Positions 43,857 to 59,306 of a stretch of 64,000 bases of DNA are shown one piece after another. Below the pieces are notes generated by a model. The model saw only the letters and a program-made list of their open reading frames with translations. It ran no database searches and was not told the DNA's origin. The position numbers and the translations under genes were made by a program. Origin of the DNA: Bugula neritina (lineage: Eukaryota; Bryozoa; Gymnolaemata; Cheilostomatida; Bugulidae); NCBI GenBank assembly GCA_964035545.1, contig OZ037773.1:4553251-4617250 (forward strand), in the 5' to 3' direction. Each line of letters opens with the position of its first letter. Position 1 is the stretch's first letter.

Positions 43857-44361
43857 ATGAAAGCTTTTGTTGCACTTTTCATTGCTATGATGGTCATTAA
43901 TTGGCACATTGGGTAAGTTATATTTCTTCTGTAACACAGAAACAATTTTAAAGCACCTTTTAGGCAAACAATTATGAAAACGAATGTTTCCTAGTTAGTT
44001 ATTGTAGCAAACAATGAATAAACTTATAATCGCTTCTGTTATTAGGTTATAAATGCAACTTTATAAAAAGAACTTTGCATGATAATTGCTTTTAGTATAT
44101 TTACCTAATGCAGTATATTATGTTTTGGTTACAAAGTTTGACATTATTACATAAATATAATATTGCTGTAAGATTGATATTATAATATCATATTGTATAT
44201 TTTTCCCAACAGCTTCAAAGTAAGGATCACGATCAAGATCAAGGTATTCTAATCATGGATGCCTTGATGAAAAATCCTCATTTTGCGATGGAAATGGCTA
44301 CACCGGGTTTGCATGTGTTGGCAGAAGGTGCATATGTTCCATACATCAGCGCACTTACTAA
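43857..44361 (+). CDS. Five-cysteine defensin-like peptide with shifted splice acceptor
   Basis: Exon 1 (43857-43912, 56 nt) encodes a signal peptide MKAFVALFIAMMVI and ends in phase 2, not the family's phase 1. With the ancestral acceptor (44212) the next exon hits a stop at once in either register. Two AG sites further on (exon starting at 44238 or 44244) restore one open frame to TAA at 44359-44361, giving 57-59 residues. The mature part has C-x7-C-x9-C-x4-C-x-C, that is the third to sixth cysteines with the A/D spacing, but the second cysteine is replaced by Lys, leaving an odd number. A duplicated GATCAA motif provides the new acceptors. No exon 0 or TATA box is seen upstream. Functional gene or decaying copy is undecided. 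Confidence 0.5.
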
Positions 44362-44461
44362 AATTATTCTTCTAAGTAGTAAATTTTGTAGCCTAAACAT
44401 GGCTTCAAGTTTTTGTGTATTATATGCAGTTTTTACTTCAAATTTTTAAGACTTATGATTT

Positions 44462-45792
44462 TTAGTGCAAAAGTAGAGTCTGCGTTGGTCATCTAAACCA
44501 CTGTATAAACTACTGGGCCAGAGAAGCGTATGGGTTAGATTTTATCTTTATTTCGAACATATAGCCCGGGATCAATTAACAAGCAATGGTTTGCCAACCA
44601 CCACCACCATCAACTATATATACTACCACCCTTGTGGGTCTATGCCTAGTTGAATACTGAATACTAATTGTATTTGTCATCTTCTTGCTATAAATAATAT
44701 AGCTTAAAATTAAAGTTATTGCTTAGTGCAACAGAATTATAGCTAAAAGTATAGCATACTATATAGCTGAGATAAGTTGAGTCAAGCTGAGTCATTCTAG
44801 CTTTGCAATTGAGTTAGCAATAAGAACTAGTTTGGAACCAAATGGCACAAATCTTGGTCAAGATGTAGTGCAGTCCCTAAACCCAGTCTAGTAAAAAAGA
44901 AAATTTTACATGAACCCCCTTTGTTGGTCATTTTAAGCACTTGAGATAAACAAATTGAATGATTCATTTTTTGTTTTGCTTAAATAAAAAGAGATGCGTA
45001 TATACAAAAGTTCTTTTTAAACTTGCTTTGACTATAATAACTTATGTTAAATAAAGTTTTGAACTATTAAAGTTATAGATGTATAAATTTCAAGTAACTT
45101 AGTGTAAATTGCAGTCTAGCCTATAATTGCCACATCGGTTTGACCAAGTTCTAAAGCAATTTTGTAATTGTCTTCCTAATGTATGATAAAAGTCTAAAAT
45201 TCTTGCAAATTGAAAATTTAGTGAAGTCTGCATTAATATTCAAAATTTTACACACTGTACTAAATTCTTTAATTAAAGATTATATATTCATTGCAGTCAA
45301 AAGTGTTTTCAGAAGAAAATCAATTCTGACAGACTGACAGATTAAACAGCATCATGACATTTAGGTAACAATTGTCATGCGGTTTTGTTTTGATGAATTG
45401 CATTTATTATGATATATGTTTATTTCTATACAAACTTAGATTTTATTGTGGCGGTGTACTAGATATTAGTTTGTATAATGTTAAATTGTTCTATACTCAA
45501 ACGTTCATCTTAAAATATGAAAAGGACAAAGCTAATTTGCTAAAAAAAGTTCAACTTCACCACAAAACTGTTTCATCTGACGTAGATGAAAATGAGATAA
45601 TTAGAAAACCAGATGCATCTTTTTTACACTGCAAACTTTATTGTTAAAACAGCATGAGCTACACATAACATATAGGCAACGACAAAAATAGAACATTATC
45701 TCAAACATATAAACGTAAATGTAACAAAATGACTATGAAGACATTAAATAAAAGGTTAAATCTATGCTTAGGTGAAAGGTTTTTTGTTCTTT
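44462..45792. other. Intergenic, no gene recognised
   Basis: Small open frames such as 45372-45647 (+) have no recognisable content. 45640-45760 resembles the 3' flank near 42000-42120, as expected for copies of one unit. Confidence 0.45.
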
Positions 45793-45932
45793 CTATAAAG
45801 CATCTTTTTTCCAGCATTGACATCTTCCTGAATTACTACATTTCGGCTCAGAGTAAACTTTGTGATTGCACGAACGCTTAGTGCAGATCACGCGACACAA
45901 ACTCTTGAAAAAACCAGCATTTGCTGCTGAGG
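45793..45932 (-). CDS. Orphan mature exon, second spacing class
   Basis: A 140-nt minus-strand exon after a TTTATAG acceptor, phase 1, stop TAG at 45793-45795. The 45 complete codons give ASAANAG then six cysteines spaced C-x3-C-x4-C-x9-C-x5-C-x-C, close to the 42172 and 59307 copies. It is strongly basic (Lys, Arg, His). Exon 0 with donor (exon end 46819) and a TATA box (46888-46897) are retained upstream, but I find no signal-peptide exon between 45935 and 46800. An open frame continues into the intron and would give a leaderless product. Either exon 1 was deleted or it has diverged past recognition. Confidence 0.55.
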
Positions 45933-46818
45933 CTATAAAAAAAACATAATTTGCATTCATAACTCTGTCAACATCTTCAAGTTTATTTGCAGCTGTCGTT
46001 AAATGGGCCATCTTAAGTTAATTATAAGCATGTCAGCATTTTAAAACATGTCAGCATTTGAAAACTATGCTCTCAAAATTTATAAAAGTGCTAATTAAGG
46101 TGCTAATTCCATTGTGTACTATAGTTACACCAAAAGAAGATCAAAGAAAGCCTCTGCACCATGTATAGCCCTTGACTGCTGACAAAAAACTAAAGCATTG
46201 AAATGTACTTATTAAGCAAAACTATCTATTTATTTATCACAAATTGTGACTATAAAATTGCTATAATTTGTATTTCGTTTAAAATATCAGAATTACCTGT
46301 AATGTTGCAGTTTAGAAATTATTGCGGAAGAGCTAATTAAAGTGAAGCCTTTTTTATTCAACTAACATTCCAATCAGAATTATGTATTGATATATTTTTT
46401 GTAATTCATCAAAAAATAATTTTTAGAATGCAGTCTGTAGGTAAAATGAAGAAATTCAAAAAAATGCTTCAAAATTATAAATAATATATGACACTATTAT
46501 ATATGGAAGTAATATAAACAATGATTAAATATATTATATAAGGTTTTTAAAGCCATTATAAGATTTCAGGCTAACATAACTGTATGAAAGGGAGATTATT
46601 ATTTATTAGTGATATGATTTTATAATGTAGATTGTCATGGTAAAACTGATTTGCATTCAGCTTGTTTCAGCATTACATAGTAGTATAGAAGTATATATTA
46701 GACATTTGCAGCTGCCTATAACGTAAAAATATATGAAGTTAATTATATACTTTATACAAAATAAAAAATTACAAAATACAATGAATATTATGAATACAGA
46801 TAATATAAGTGAGCTCAC

Positions 46819-46897
46819 CTGTAGATATTATCTGCTTCTAAACACCTCTCAGAATATAAAAGTAGCCTACCTACGCTAGCTAAAGCATTTATATACC
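46819..46897 (-). promoter_or_regulatory. Promoter and exon 0 of the 45793 copy
   Basis: TTTATATACC (46888-46897; GGTATATAAA on the minus strand) and a CTACAG/GTGAGC donor, closely matching 43520-43600. No coding exon 1 is visible between it and exon 2. Confidence 0.55.
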
Positions 46898-47067
46898 ATT
46901 TTCAAGTCTGATTATTAACTTGTATAGGATTATTATACTACCTGGCTTCTGTTGATTGGTCATACTATGCAACCTGAAGAAAAATTATTGCTCAAATAAT
47001 TACAGTGTGTTATACCTATGATAGCTCAGATGCTGTGATTAGTAATTATTTTTATTATGTATAAACA

Positions 47068-47259
<192 letters not shown>

Positions 47260-47432
47260 TCAGTATTAATAATGTTTGAAAAGGACATTGCCTATAGCAT
47301 ATAAAATTATATCATGTATATGTAATCATTTTTTTATTAAAGCATTGTCTACGATATAACAAGCATATATTTGAGGTATTAACCAGTTAAATCATGCTAC
47401 ATACTACTCTAACATTATAAAATAAGATTTAC

Positions 47433-47514
47433 ACCATTTGTTCACATAAGTCGCCACCCGCGCAGGACCACGGCGGTGAAAGGTGACCAAAGGTGACCAT
47501 TTGTTCACATAAGT
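47433..47514. mobile_element. 44-bp insertion with 19-bp target duplication
   Basis: ACCATTTGTTCACATAAGT occurs at 47433-47451 and 47496-47514 around a GC-rich 44-bp insert that ends in a repeated AAAGGTGACC motif. A long target duplication and a short-repeat tail are typical of LINE-driven insertion of a heavily 5'-truncated sequence. Confidence 0.7.
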
Positions 47515-48955
47515 AATTATGGTCATAAATGACTAAATTTTAAACATGTCTCTAGCTTAAACTGTCAAAACTTTTTGTAGAAATCTAATAGTGGTACGAG
47601 AAAATTTTTGCATTGTAAGTATTGTCCAGATGTGCACCATAAATACAGCATTCATATAATTTAGGTATCAGCTGACTACTATATTATATACTACTTCAAA
47701 GTGATTAAAATAATTACATTTATATCTATTAATATGATTGCTATATAGATGGTTATACCATTGGCATGTTTTGGTGCCTCAGTTGGTAAAATAATTTGCG
47801 GAAATTGAATAGTGGTATCAAGAACCTGATTATATTAGAATTACTGTCAAGATACACAAATAATATAGATCAGCGAATAAATTGTATCATCATTATTGCA
47901 GGTTTTAGACAAAAAAGGTAATGCGTTATTTTTACCAGTTGCAGTTATATTATATATAAAGCTAAACCTAAACCAATTTATATATAAGTATTTTGCTACA
48001 GCAATACTTGCTTCTATAAAAATCGCCATGCTAGTAAATTGTAGATGTAGATAAATGTCAAACAATTTAATAAAATATCTACTTTTTCATATCTAAGTTT
48101 TATAATCTATATACACCAGAGCTGCATGCTAACATATAGAAAGAAAAAAAGCCCGAAAGCTGGACAAGCTTCAAACAAGAATTTACTATCATATATACAG
48201 TGTTGAAAGTCTTTTTACTTTGCAAAAAGTAGCCTTTTCTGTTTTGATTTTATTTTTAAATTACTGAAAAAAAATACTTTGAGCCTGTAAATTTTTACTA
48301 AATCTAGTATGGAGTACTTCAGTTTAACACTTAAAATTAGGAGTTGGAGATCAAACGTGAATAGTGAATGTCTATAACTTATGCAAGTTTATAGTTGCCA
48401 TCCCTGTGAGATAACCCATGAAAGAAAAGGGTTTTTTCCTAAATTGGGCTATGGATTTCTTCGGATGGGGCACAAGAGCAATTAGGACTGGGTGTGTTCC
48501 CTAACATTCCAAATGGCCTTTATTGAGTTTAAACCCATGCATAACTTTGTGCTTGCTATAGCTTGATAACATACAGTTTTCTATAGTTGTGGTGCCGTAT
48601 AATTAACCATATTTATTTGGGTAACCCAATTAAAAAAAGTACGTCTAAAGGAGAAAATTAATTTACTTCCTGTTAGTTGCAAATACTCAATTCTGACACT
48701 CATCTTATTTAATAGGACTATAAGGATGATTATTTAAATATATTAGTTTACTGTCCGAGTCTTATAATTAGATAGGAAATGGTGGGTGAGCTAATCCATC
48801 TATGCATGGCGCTATAAGCTATCATTGATGGATTAGTAATGCTTTTTATTATAAGCTTTTTATTAGAACATAATATGGTGTGAATTAGCTCTTGCTATAT
48901 GACCAGTATAGTGCTGGATTCATTATGCAATAAAGTGTTAAGAATTGGAACTGCA
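47515..48955. other. Intergenic, no gene recognised
   Basis: AT-rich unique sequence. A small inverted pair (TAATCCATC near 48794 and GATGGATTA near 48826) was noted; nothing else. Confidence 0.5.
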
Positions 48956-48956
48956 T

Positions 48957-52050
<3,094 letters not shown>

Positions 52051-52103
52051 ACATGCACTTAAAGATGCTGAATAGGAGCACAAAAAAAAATTTGACCGCC
52101 ACA

Positions 52104-52410
52104 GAACTTCGAATCATGCTGAGACCTTCAGCCTGCAAGCAGACGCACTCACCACTACATTACAAGCTTCACTGGGTGCTCTCCACACTACACCTCACCC
52201 ACTTCTCAAGAACTCAGCTGCCATTTTTATACTACTCCTTCAGACTTCTCTGGCCACTCAACTCCTCTTGAAGTACTACCACACTTTACTAACCGCTGAA
52301 ATTAGTTATAAAATTTTCCCCTCCCCCTCCCGCACTTGGGTTCCTATCACAGACCTCGGACTTGCACACAGGTGTGTTAACCATTACACACCACAACTGC
52401 TTGTTTATCG
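52104..52410 (-). mobile_element. Two tRNA-derived SINE remnants
   Basis: 52104-52175 and 52334-52410 resemble the SINE head at 16883 (AGACCT, CAGCYTGCAAGCAG, CCACTACAT motifs, all reverse-oriented). The short plus-strand open frames across them are chance. Confidence 0.45.
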
Positions 52411-52740
52411 CTACACTACAGAGCAAGAATGTAATGACAGACACTATGGTCTTAGCAGGTTCTGCTAATATTGAGAAAAGTTAACTAAATTTAAAGTCGT
52501 AGAAAAATTCTGCAAATGTTCATTTTCATGTTTTTTTCTTATTTTAATTTTTAAAAGTTATTTTTTTTGCATTTCTTATATTCAACTATTATATACAATA
52601 AAATCCACATTAGTATACTCTCATACTGGTTAGAAGTTATAACAAGTTAGTTCAGAATGATCAGAAATAATTTTTTGCAGAAGCTTATTTTCAACAAACA
52701 TTAGAGCAGCATGGAACATTTATAAGTTCAGCATTGAATA

Positions 52741-52975
52741 TAACTTAGTAAAACATTGAGCATAACTAAGATCACCATTGAACTTAAATAAGATTATCAT
52801 TAAACATATATAATATCACTATTGAGAATAAATAAGATCACCATTGAACATATATAAGCTCACCATTGAACATATATAAGATCAACACTAAACATATATT
52901 AGATAACCACTGAACATATATTAGATAACCACTGAACTTATATTAGATCACTATTGAACATAACTTGGCTCATTG
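52741..52975. repeat. Minisatellite, about 22-bp unit
   Basis: About ten imperfect copies of ACCATTGAACATATATAAGA, varying at one to five positions. Confidence 0.88.
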
Positions 52976-53475
52976 TGATAAATACAAAGAATCAATTTCA
53001 CAACTCTTTATATCACCATTGATCTAACATACTATTCACTGTGAACAGTACTTGACACTAATTTCTATTCACTGCTGGTCAATTTAGGGATCCAAAAAAC
53101 GAGAGGTTTTAGTTGTCAGCTAATGTTCACTCTAACACTAATATTTCTCTCTGTGTATCAACGGATGCAAGAGCATTTTAAATTAAGTTACAATTTTACA
53201 AAGCATGCAGCCATGTTTAAAGTGTACTATATTCTTAAAATCTTTATTTTAGTACTTATTCAAATTATTGTTTCAAAGTATACCGTCATGCAAAGACAAA
53301 AACAAAAAAATTAATGTTGTTTGAATACCAGCTAGCACACTGGTACCACTTTACTGTAAGTAAAAGATGATGTAATGACAAGAAGATAACATTTTCAATT
53401 TCTTCACTTACTATAGCCAATTAACAAATAGCTAAGAACTTATAAGAAGGGCAAGACATGATGGATATAAAATGG

Positions 53476-53565
53476 TATATAAATAGGGTACACATGATAT
53501 AGCTATAGCATTCTATGCAGGTGTTCTTATCTTGACCTGGTATTCAAAGCTAATAATTACTACAG
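53476..53565 (+). promoter_or_regulatory. Promoter and exon 0 of the plus-strand pseudogene
   Basis: TATATAAATA (53476-53485), then an exon 0 ending CTACAG at 53565 before GTGAGC. The same donor form is seen at 46819 and 60251. Confidence 0.6.
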
Positions 53566-54067
53566 GTGAGCTATATATACGTGTTATAACACGTATATAC
53601 ATTTTATTAACTTGATTTATTTTATAATTTCGCAACTATAATAGTCTTTTTTCTATTGCACCTGCAGTGAGTTTATCATTTGTGTTTATATTTCATTATT
53701 GTTTAACTACTTCAACATGAAGATTATATAAACACATATACTTTATTAGAATTGTAGCAGCAAAATATTATTAGGTGTTTTCAGGTTCTTATGTATACCT
53801 CACTCTTTAGTTCAGGTTTAGTTATAAACGGTCTATTATAAATAGACTATATAAACTATAAAATAATAAATTAGAATTTTTTTCTATCAACCAAATAACA
53901 AATGAATAAAGACAATTAAAATGTTAATCAAAACATCTTTTTACAGCAATTTAGTTATTTTCGTTTACAATGCTATAATTTAGAGCTAGGGTTCTACAAA
54001 TATGTAACACTTTATCGACATTTTCATTATAGTTTACTCTAATTCTTTGTCTAGAAACTAAATAAGT

Positions 54068-54510
54068 ATGAATTTTACTTGCTGTATTTTTGATTACCAT
54101 GATAGTCATCAGCGCATTGGGTAAGTTGAGTTTATACTTTGTACTACAGAAATAGGAAATCTGCATGCGTTCCATACTAACACATTTACAAGTCAAGTCC
54201 TCAATAATTTTTTGTGAGGCATTAAGTTAAATTAGCTTTAAAATTCAGTTTTTTTTTATGTAGCTTTAAAACTTTTACAGTGCATAGCTTTTTATGTTAT
54301 GTTGGTGTTGTGACGTATTCTCTCCTCTTGAAAAGTGTATCAACACAATATAAAATATGTTTGATTATGGTGGTAAAACTAGGCTACTCATGGGGATGTC
54401 CTTCTGATTTAGCAACATGCAAGTGGTACTGCCATTCTAGAAGTTACAACTAATATTATACAAGTAATGGTAGCCAATGTAAATGTTACAAAAACATCCC
54501 ATTAGACTAA
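54068..54510 (+). pseudogene. Defensin-like pseudogene (frameshift, stop, lost cysteine)
   Basis: Exon 1 (54068-54120) is homologous to the signal exon of the 42172 copy but lacks two bases right after the ATG, so the start is out of frame with the signal sequence and a stop precedes the correct register. Exon 2 (about 54383-54510) has YSWGCPSDLATC, KWYC and QCKCY, then an in-frame TAA at 54451-54453 between the third and fourth cysteine positions; the fourth cysteine is replaced by Thr. The polypyrimidine acceptor is weak. At least three independent lesions, so clearly dead, though its promoter and exon 0 look intact. Confidence 0.75.
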
Positions 54511-54737
54511 AGATGATGTTGAAATTAGTGCGAATCTATCGTAAACATGGCGTTCTTTTAACTTATAGTTAACAGATTTCTGGTTATTTGATTGCATTTA
54601 TATGTTTGAGAGAATGCATCATTTATGTCGCTGATCATTTCTTATGCATTTTCTATCTTTTTCTCAATTTAAAAGTAGATGCATATAAAAGTGTTTTGTT
54701 TTGATTTTCGCAAGTTTCTGTCAGATAAAAATGCTTC

Positions 54738-54781
54738 ATATATATATATATATACATATACATATACATATATACATATAC

Positions 54782-54866
<85 letters not shown>

Positions 54867-54950
54867 TGTGTGTATTATATAAGCATATATATATGTGTAT
54901 AAGCACATAGGCCTATACATAAGCATAAATATTTAAGCATTCATATATAT
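54738..54950. repeat. TA/CATA microsatellite
   Basis: TACATA variants followed by pure TA. A 23-bp direct repeat (AAGTTTATTTTTGTTCAATG) follows near 54998-55045. Confidence 0.95.
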
Positions 54951-55162
54951 ATATAAGTTAGCATATTAATTTCGATCATAATAAATATTTAGAAGTTGAA
55001 AAGTTTATTTTTGTTCAATGCAAAAGTTTATTTTTGTTCAATGCAAACTTAAACAACAAAGAAAAGCTTTTTGAAAATTGTATTAAAATTTAAGTAAACG
55101 TTTCACCTATATGGATCCGGGGGATATGTGGTGAAGGTAGCTGCAGTTACTAATATTTGCCA

Positions 55163-55407
55163 TTAAATTTTGTCATCAGTTTCAGAATAATAATCTCTGT
55201 TGTTGGTTCCATCTGCATTTACAAAAACTGGTAAAAATGCTTAATACATAAGATCTGCGTAGCCTACTAACTCAATAATTGAACATTAATAATTTCTAAA
55301 CAAATGAATCATATATGGTTTTACTTATATTAGAGAGGAATGTTCAACTCACCCAGTACACTGAGAGCAGTCATAACAATTAAAGCTATAATGGCAGCAA
55401 CTTTCAT
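55163..55407 (-). CDS. Short secreted peptide without cysteines (family relative)
   Basis: Exon 1 (55407-55353, 55 nt) encodes MKVAAIIALIVMTALSVL and ends in phase 1 at a GTGAG donor. A candidate exon 2 (55212-55163) follows a TTTGTAAATGCAG acceptor, joins in frame and ends TAA. The product is about 34 residues: a signal peptide, then a 16-residue acidic tail rich in Asp, Glu, Asn and Tyr and no cysteine. Promoter (TATATAAAAGG type, 55991-56000) and exon 0 (end 55931) have the family layout. Either a novel short anionic peptide or an exon-1 copy now splicing to unrelated sequence. Exon 2 is the weak point. Confidence 0.4.
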
Positions 55408-55930
55408 ATTGAGTTTCTTTCTATAAATAATTTTTAAAAAAATCATAAAAATACAAATGGAGAATAACTGATTTAAAAATATCAAATAACTGATAATTGT
55501 ACAGTTGACTGCTTTTTCAACAATACATTCTACCAAATTTTGCCAATTTATTATCTCTCATAAACGCATTTATATTATCTTGGTAAATATTTAAATTTAC
55601 TATTCAGTAAGATAATTCAGAAAATGAGGTCTAGCATATTATGCAGCAAAATTAGAAAGCTCAATGAAGTTTGCATAAGCCACTAATTGCTAATTGATGA
55701 GACAATTTTTTTTTAATTTGCACAACAGGTTGTTTGCTTTATCAAACTTTTTAAACTATGTTTATATTTTAACAAATAAATATTTTGCAGCAAAACGTTT
55801 GATATACAAACTTGATATAAATTTATTTGTGTGCAACAAATTATACTCTGCATAACTATAACATTTAATTATATAATAACTATATAAAAACTAAACAAAC
55901 TTATAATAATTAGTTTGTAAAGCAACTTAC

Positions 55931-56000
55931 CTGAAGATGTATTTCTGTGTTGACAGTTTTTGAAATCCTAACAGTGGTGAAGGGATCTTGCCTTTTATAT
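55931..56000 (-). promoter_or_regulatory. Promoter and exon 0 of the 55163 copy
   Basis: ATATAAAAGG on the minus strand (55991-56000) and a donor GTAAG after exon 0 end 55931. Confidence 0.55.
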
Positions 56001-56678
56001 GTAGTATTTTTTCTAACATTGATTAGATTGACTATTAACTTTTAATAGCTTCTTATAAAATGTTAAATGATGGTGCTTTTATTGCTTGCAATATTTTCCT
56101 GTATAAAATTTGTTTCTATCATTTGTGTCAGTGTTAACAGACACATATAATATTAGAAAACAATAACCTATTATGTAATACAGCTTCCCGGGTATTGTTT
56201 AAATACCAAATCCTTATAGTAAATTAGTTTTAAATTAAAATCCTTGTTGACATAAGACTACTTTTCCAGATATTTTATTATAAAATTAAATGAGAAGTTT
56301 TTATATATTGAACAAACTTTAATGCTTATGCAACTTTTAGAGCTAGGATATATCGACGTTCTTAGATTAAATTGCCATTTAAAAATTTTGGACTATTCAA
56401 AATTTGAATTAAAATGCTGCTTATATATAAGTTTAGCAAACAAGTGAATTTAGTTTTTTATCATCCTTTTTAAACTTGGCACAACAACTTGAACTACGTA
56501 TTTATTATTATTGCACTTTAGCAGAAGTTTTATGTTTACGTTTTTGGGTTTGCATTTTTTAGGGTAGCATATAGCCAGTGAATATTTACAAAAAATGATC
56601 TAACTTATAAAGCTATTAGCTAAAAAATAATGTTTAGTTTACTGAGTTTCAAAGATAAAATAATTTTATTGAAGTTAG
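56001..56678. other. Intergenic, no gene recognised
   Basis: AT-rich sequence with no coding or RNA signal that I can support. Confidence 0.5.
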
Positions 56679-56786
56679 AACTTAGAACCAATACAAGTTT
56701 TACATTGTACTGTTCTATCTAACTTCAATAAAATTATTGAAGTTAGATAGAACAGTACAATGTAAAACTTGTATTGGTTCTAAGTT
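56679..56786. repeat. Perfect 53-bp-arm palindrome, 2-nt spacer
   Basis: Arms 56679-56731 and 56734-56786 are exact complements, separated by AA. The motif TTTATTGAAGTTAG at the centre also occurs just outside the left arm (56665-56678). An RNA would fold into a nearly loopless 53-bp hairpin. Confidence 0.95.
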
Positions 56787-57924
56787 AACTTAGCTTATTC
56801 AAACTGCAGTTTTAACTTCCTTATTTCCAGCTTTTATATATAAAATTATTTGTAAAAAAAAACAAAATGTTCAATGAAAAATCTTGTAGTTAGTAAAGTT
56901 AATCTTCAAACTTTTCAATAAAATATTATTGATACAATGCAATCAGTAAGATTAATCCTCATAACTGCGTTAATTTTTTTATAGGAACGCCACCAATGAC
57001 AAAAATTATAGTGAACACCAATCATATACACTAAAATGTTCACACTCTTTTATTATTATGCATACATGTATATTTCAGATCTGAAAAGGACAATCTTTTA
57101 GATTTTTATTTTTTATAAATTTCAAAAACATTATTATTATATAAATATCTAGCATAAAAAGATAAGAGTAAACCCAGCATGATTTGCAAGATTTTAGCAT
57201 GGCAATTTAAAATTGTAACAAGTAATGAAGATAAACTGCAGGACTAAGTTCTAATCAATTTTGTTTTAACTTTAATATACAGAATGTTAATTTAGATCTA
57301 AAAGATTTTGAACGAAACAGATGTAGAATTCTACAAATAGGTGTATAAGTTAACAGCTTTTTTTAACTAACTTAGAGGCTGCTGAATAAAATTATAAAAC
57401 ATAAATGCTATGTAGTTACGTTGATGGCGTAAAGTAAATGACTCATTCCAAACTGTAGCTGCATAACAACATATAAAACAATTGTAAAAAAAGTTTATGA
57501 TTTCTCTTTATACTAGAATACATTGTAAATTTGCAGCAAAAAAGAAAATATTATAAGAGTTTGTAATTGTTGCAAAAGCAAAGTTAAACAAGATATCCTA
57601 AGTTTCAAATGTAACGTTTTGTTATTTGATAAGGTAAAGCTCAGTTTTTTGTTGCAACAATATAATATACAGGAATAATATACCAGGATCTTTATATTTA
57701 CAATCTAATCAACAATAAAGTCAATAGTGTTTATATAGTAGACGTCAACATGGTTGCTCAATGTTAAACAATACATGGAAACAAACTATTCTATTGCGAT
57801 TATTTGAAATATATAAAGATGAATTTGTGTTCACTGAGTTGCTTGGTAAAAACATCAATACCTGCCAGTGACAATGCTTTATACTTGGAAAAATTTCAAG
57901 TTTACATTTTACATTCTCTTTTAT
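56787..57924. other. Intergenic, no gene recognised
   Basis: AT-rich unique sequence without supported features. Confidence 0.5.
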
Positions 57925-58102
<178 letters not shown>

Positions 58103-58472
58103 CACGTTTCCACGACTGCAAATTATGAGAATGCATTTACGAATTCATTTGCGGTTACGTTTGCATTAACTTATGCTTTTGAGCTTTTTTATGTATATAA
58201 ACTGCATCTATTAGACGAGTGAACAATATATTTATTGGAATTATGGCAATGCAGTGATAGTATAAGATTGTTATGATGCAATATAACCAAAGTCATTATA
58301 GCTTGTTGAACAACAACTAAGAACCAGTAACTTTACTGAATACTTGATATAGGTGCCCATAGTATACATTATAGTATCTTGCATGCCTCATCTTGAATAA
58401 GAAAAAATTGAAAAGCCTCATTGTTTGGTAAATATTTGCTAGCATATCATCAAGTTTCGAAAGGTTTTTAGG

Positions 58473-58525
58473 CTCGAACTAAAGACAACCAACTCAGCTG
58501 TTCAACCTATTACACCTGATGTTTT
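58473..58525 (-). mobile_element. Possible SINE remnant
   Basis: GGCTCGAAC (B-box-like on the minus strand) followed by a CAGCTGTTCAACC stretch resembles the reverse-oriented tRNA-like heads at 16883 and 52104. Weak. 58100-58470 holds nothing else visible. Confidence 0.3.
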
Positions 58526-58538
58526 TAAAATGGTGTCT

Positions 58539-58829
58539 GGTAAAAATCATGGGACAGGTAAAATAGCACAGGTAATAATGGCATAGGTAATAATGGCACC
58601 AATGGCAAAATAGGTAGGGAGAGAATATTTTCAATATTAGGGTCTGGGGTGGTGGTTGGGGTTTTAAATCGGAGTTTATGCTTGAGGATGGGGGCTTGAG
58701 TATAGGGTTTAAGAATAGTGGGTTTGGAGTTTAGGAAAATTTGACGTTAGCTAGTGTACCATTTTTACCTATACTTTTCCATTATAGTGCCATTATCACC
58801 TGTGCCAGTTTTGCGGTTCGATTTTTACC
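58539..58829. mobile_element. Short inverted-repeat element with GGTAATAATGGCA motifs
   Basis: Outer ends GGTAAAAATC and GATTTTTACC are exact complements; inside are several ACAGGTAATAATGGCA-like copies at the left and TGCCATTATCACCTGTGCC at the right. 291 bp, no coding capacity. Looks like a MITE. Confidence 0.6.
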
Positions 58830-59306
58830 TTAAAATCATTTAATAAAATATAGCTACAAAGTAAAAGGTGTGATGCGACAGATTTTTATTATAATTATTT
58901 GAATTACTTAAACTGCTTTTGTTTAGTTTCAATCTTCACCTACTTGCTCTAAAAACTGCAGCTCAACTAGCTTGAGTTGCTTTAAGTATTTTAGCACTTT
59001 AAAATGAAGATGATTTATTGCAATTTTTAAAGCTAAAATATATTATATAGCCAGTTTATTAAAAAAAACTTTAAATCTGAAATGTAAGCAATCAAAACAA
59101 CACACACTTGAATTTTTATACAAATATGTTTTGATTGTAGAGTAGATGAGAAATAAATATAAAAAAGCATAAACAGTATAATTATTGTTTTTTCTCAAAC
59201 ACATTCCAATCCAATGACTAAAGAAAGTTATTAACTAAAAAGTTTAAGCTATGTTTAGGTTAATTACAAGTTCAAAACGTCATCTTTAGTCAGATGCGAT
59301 TGTTTA

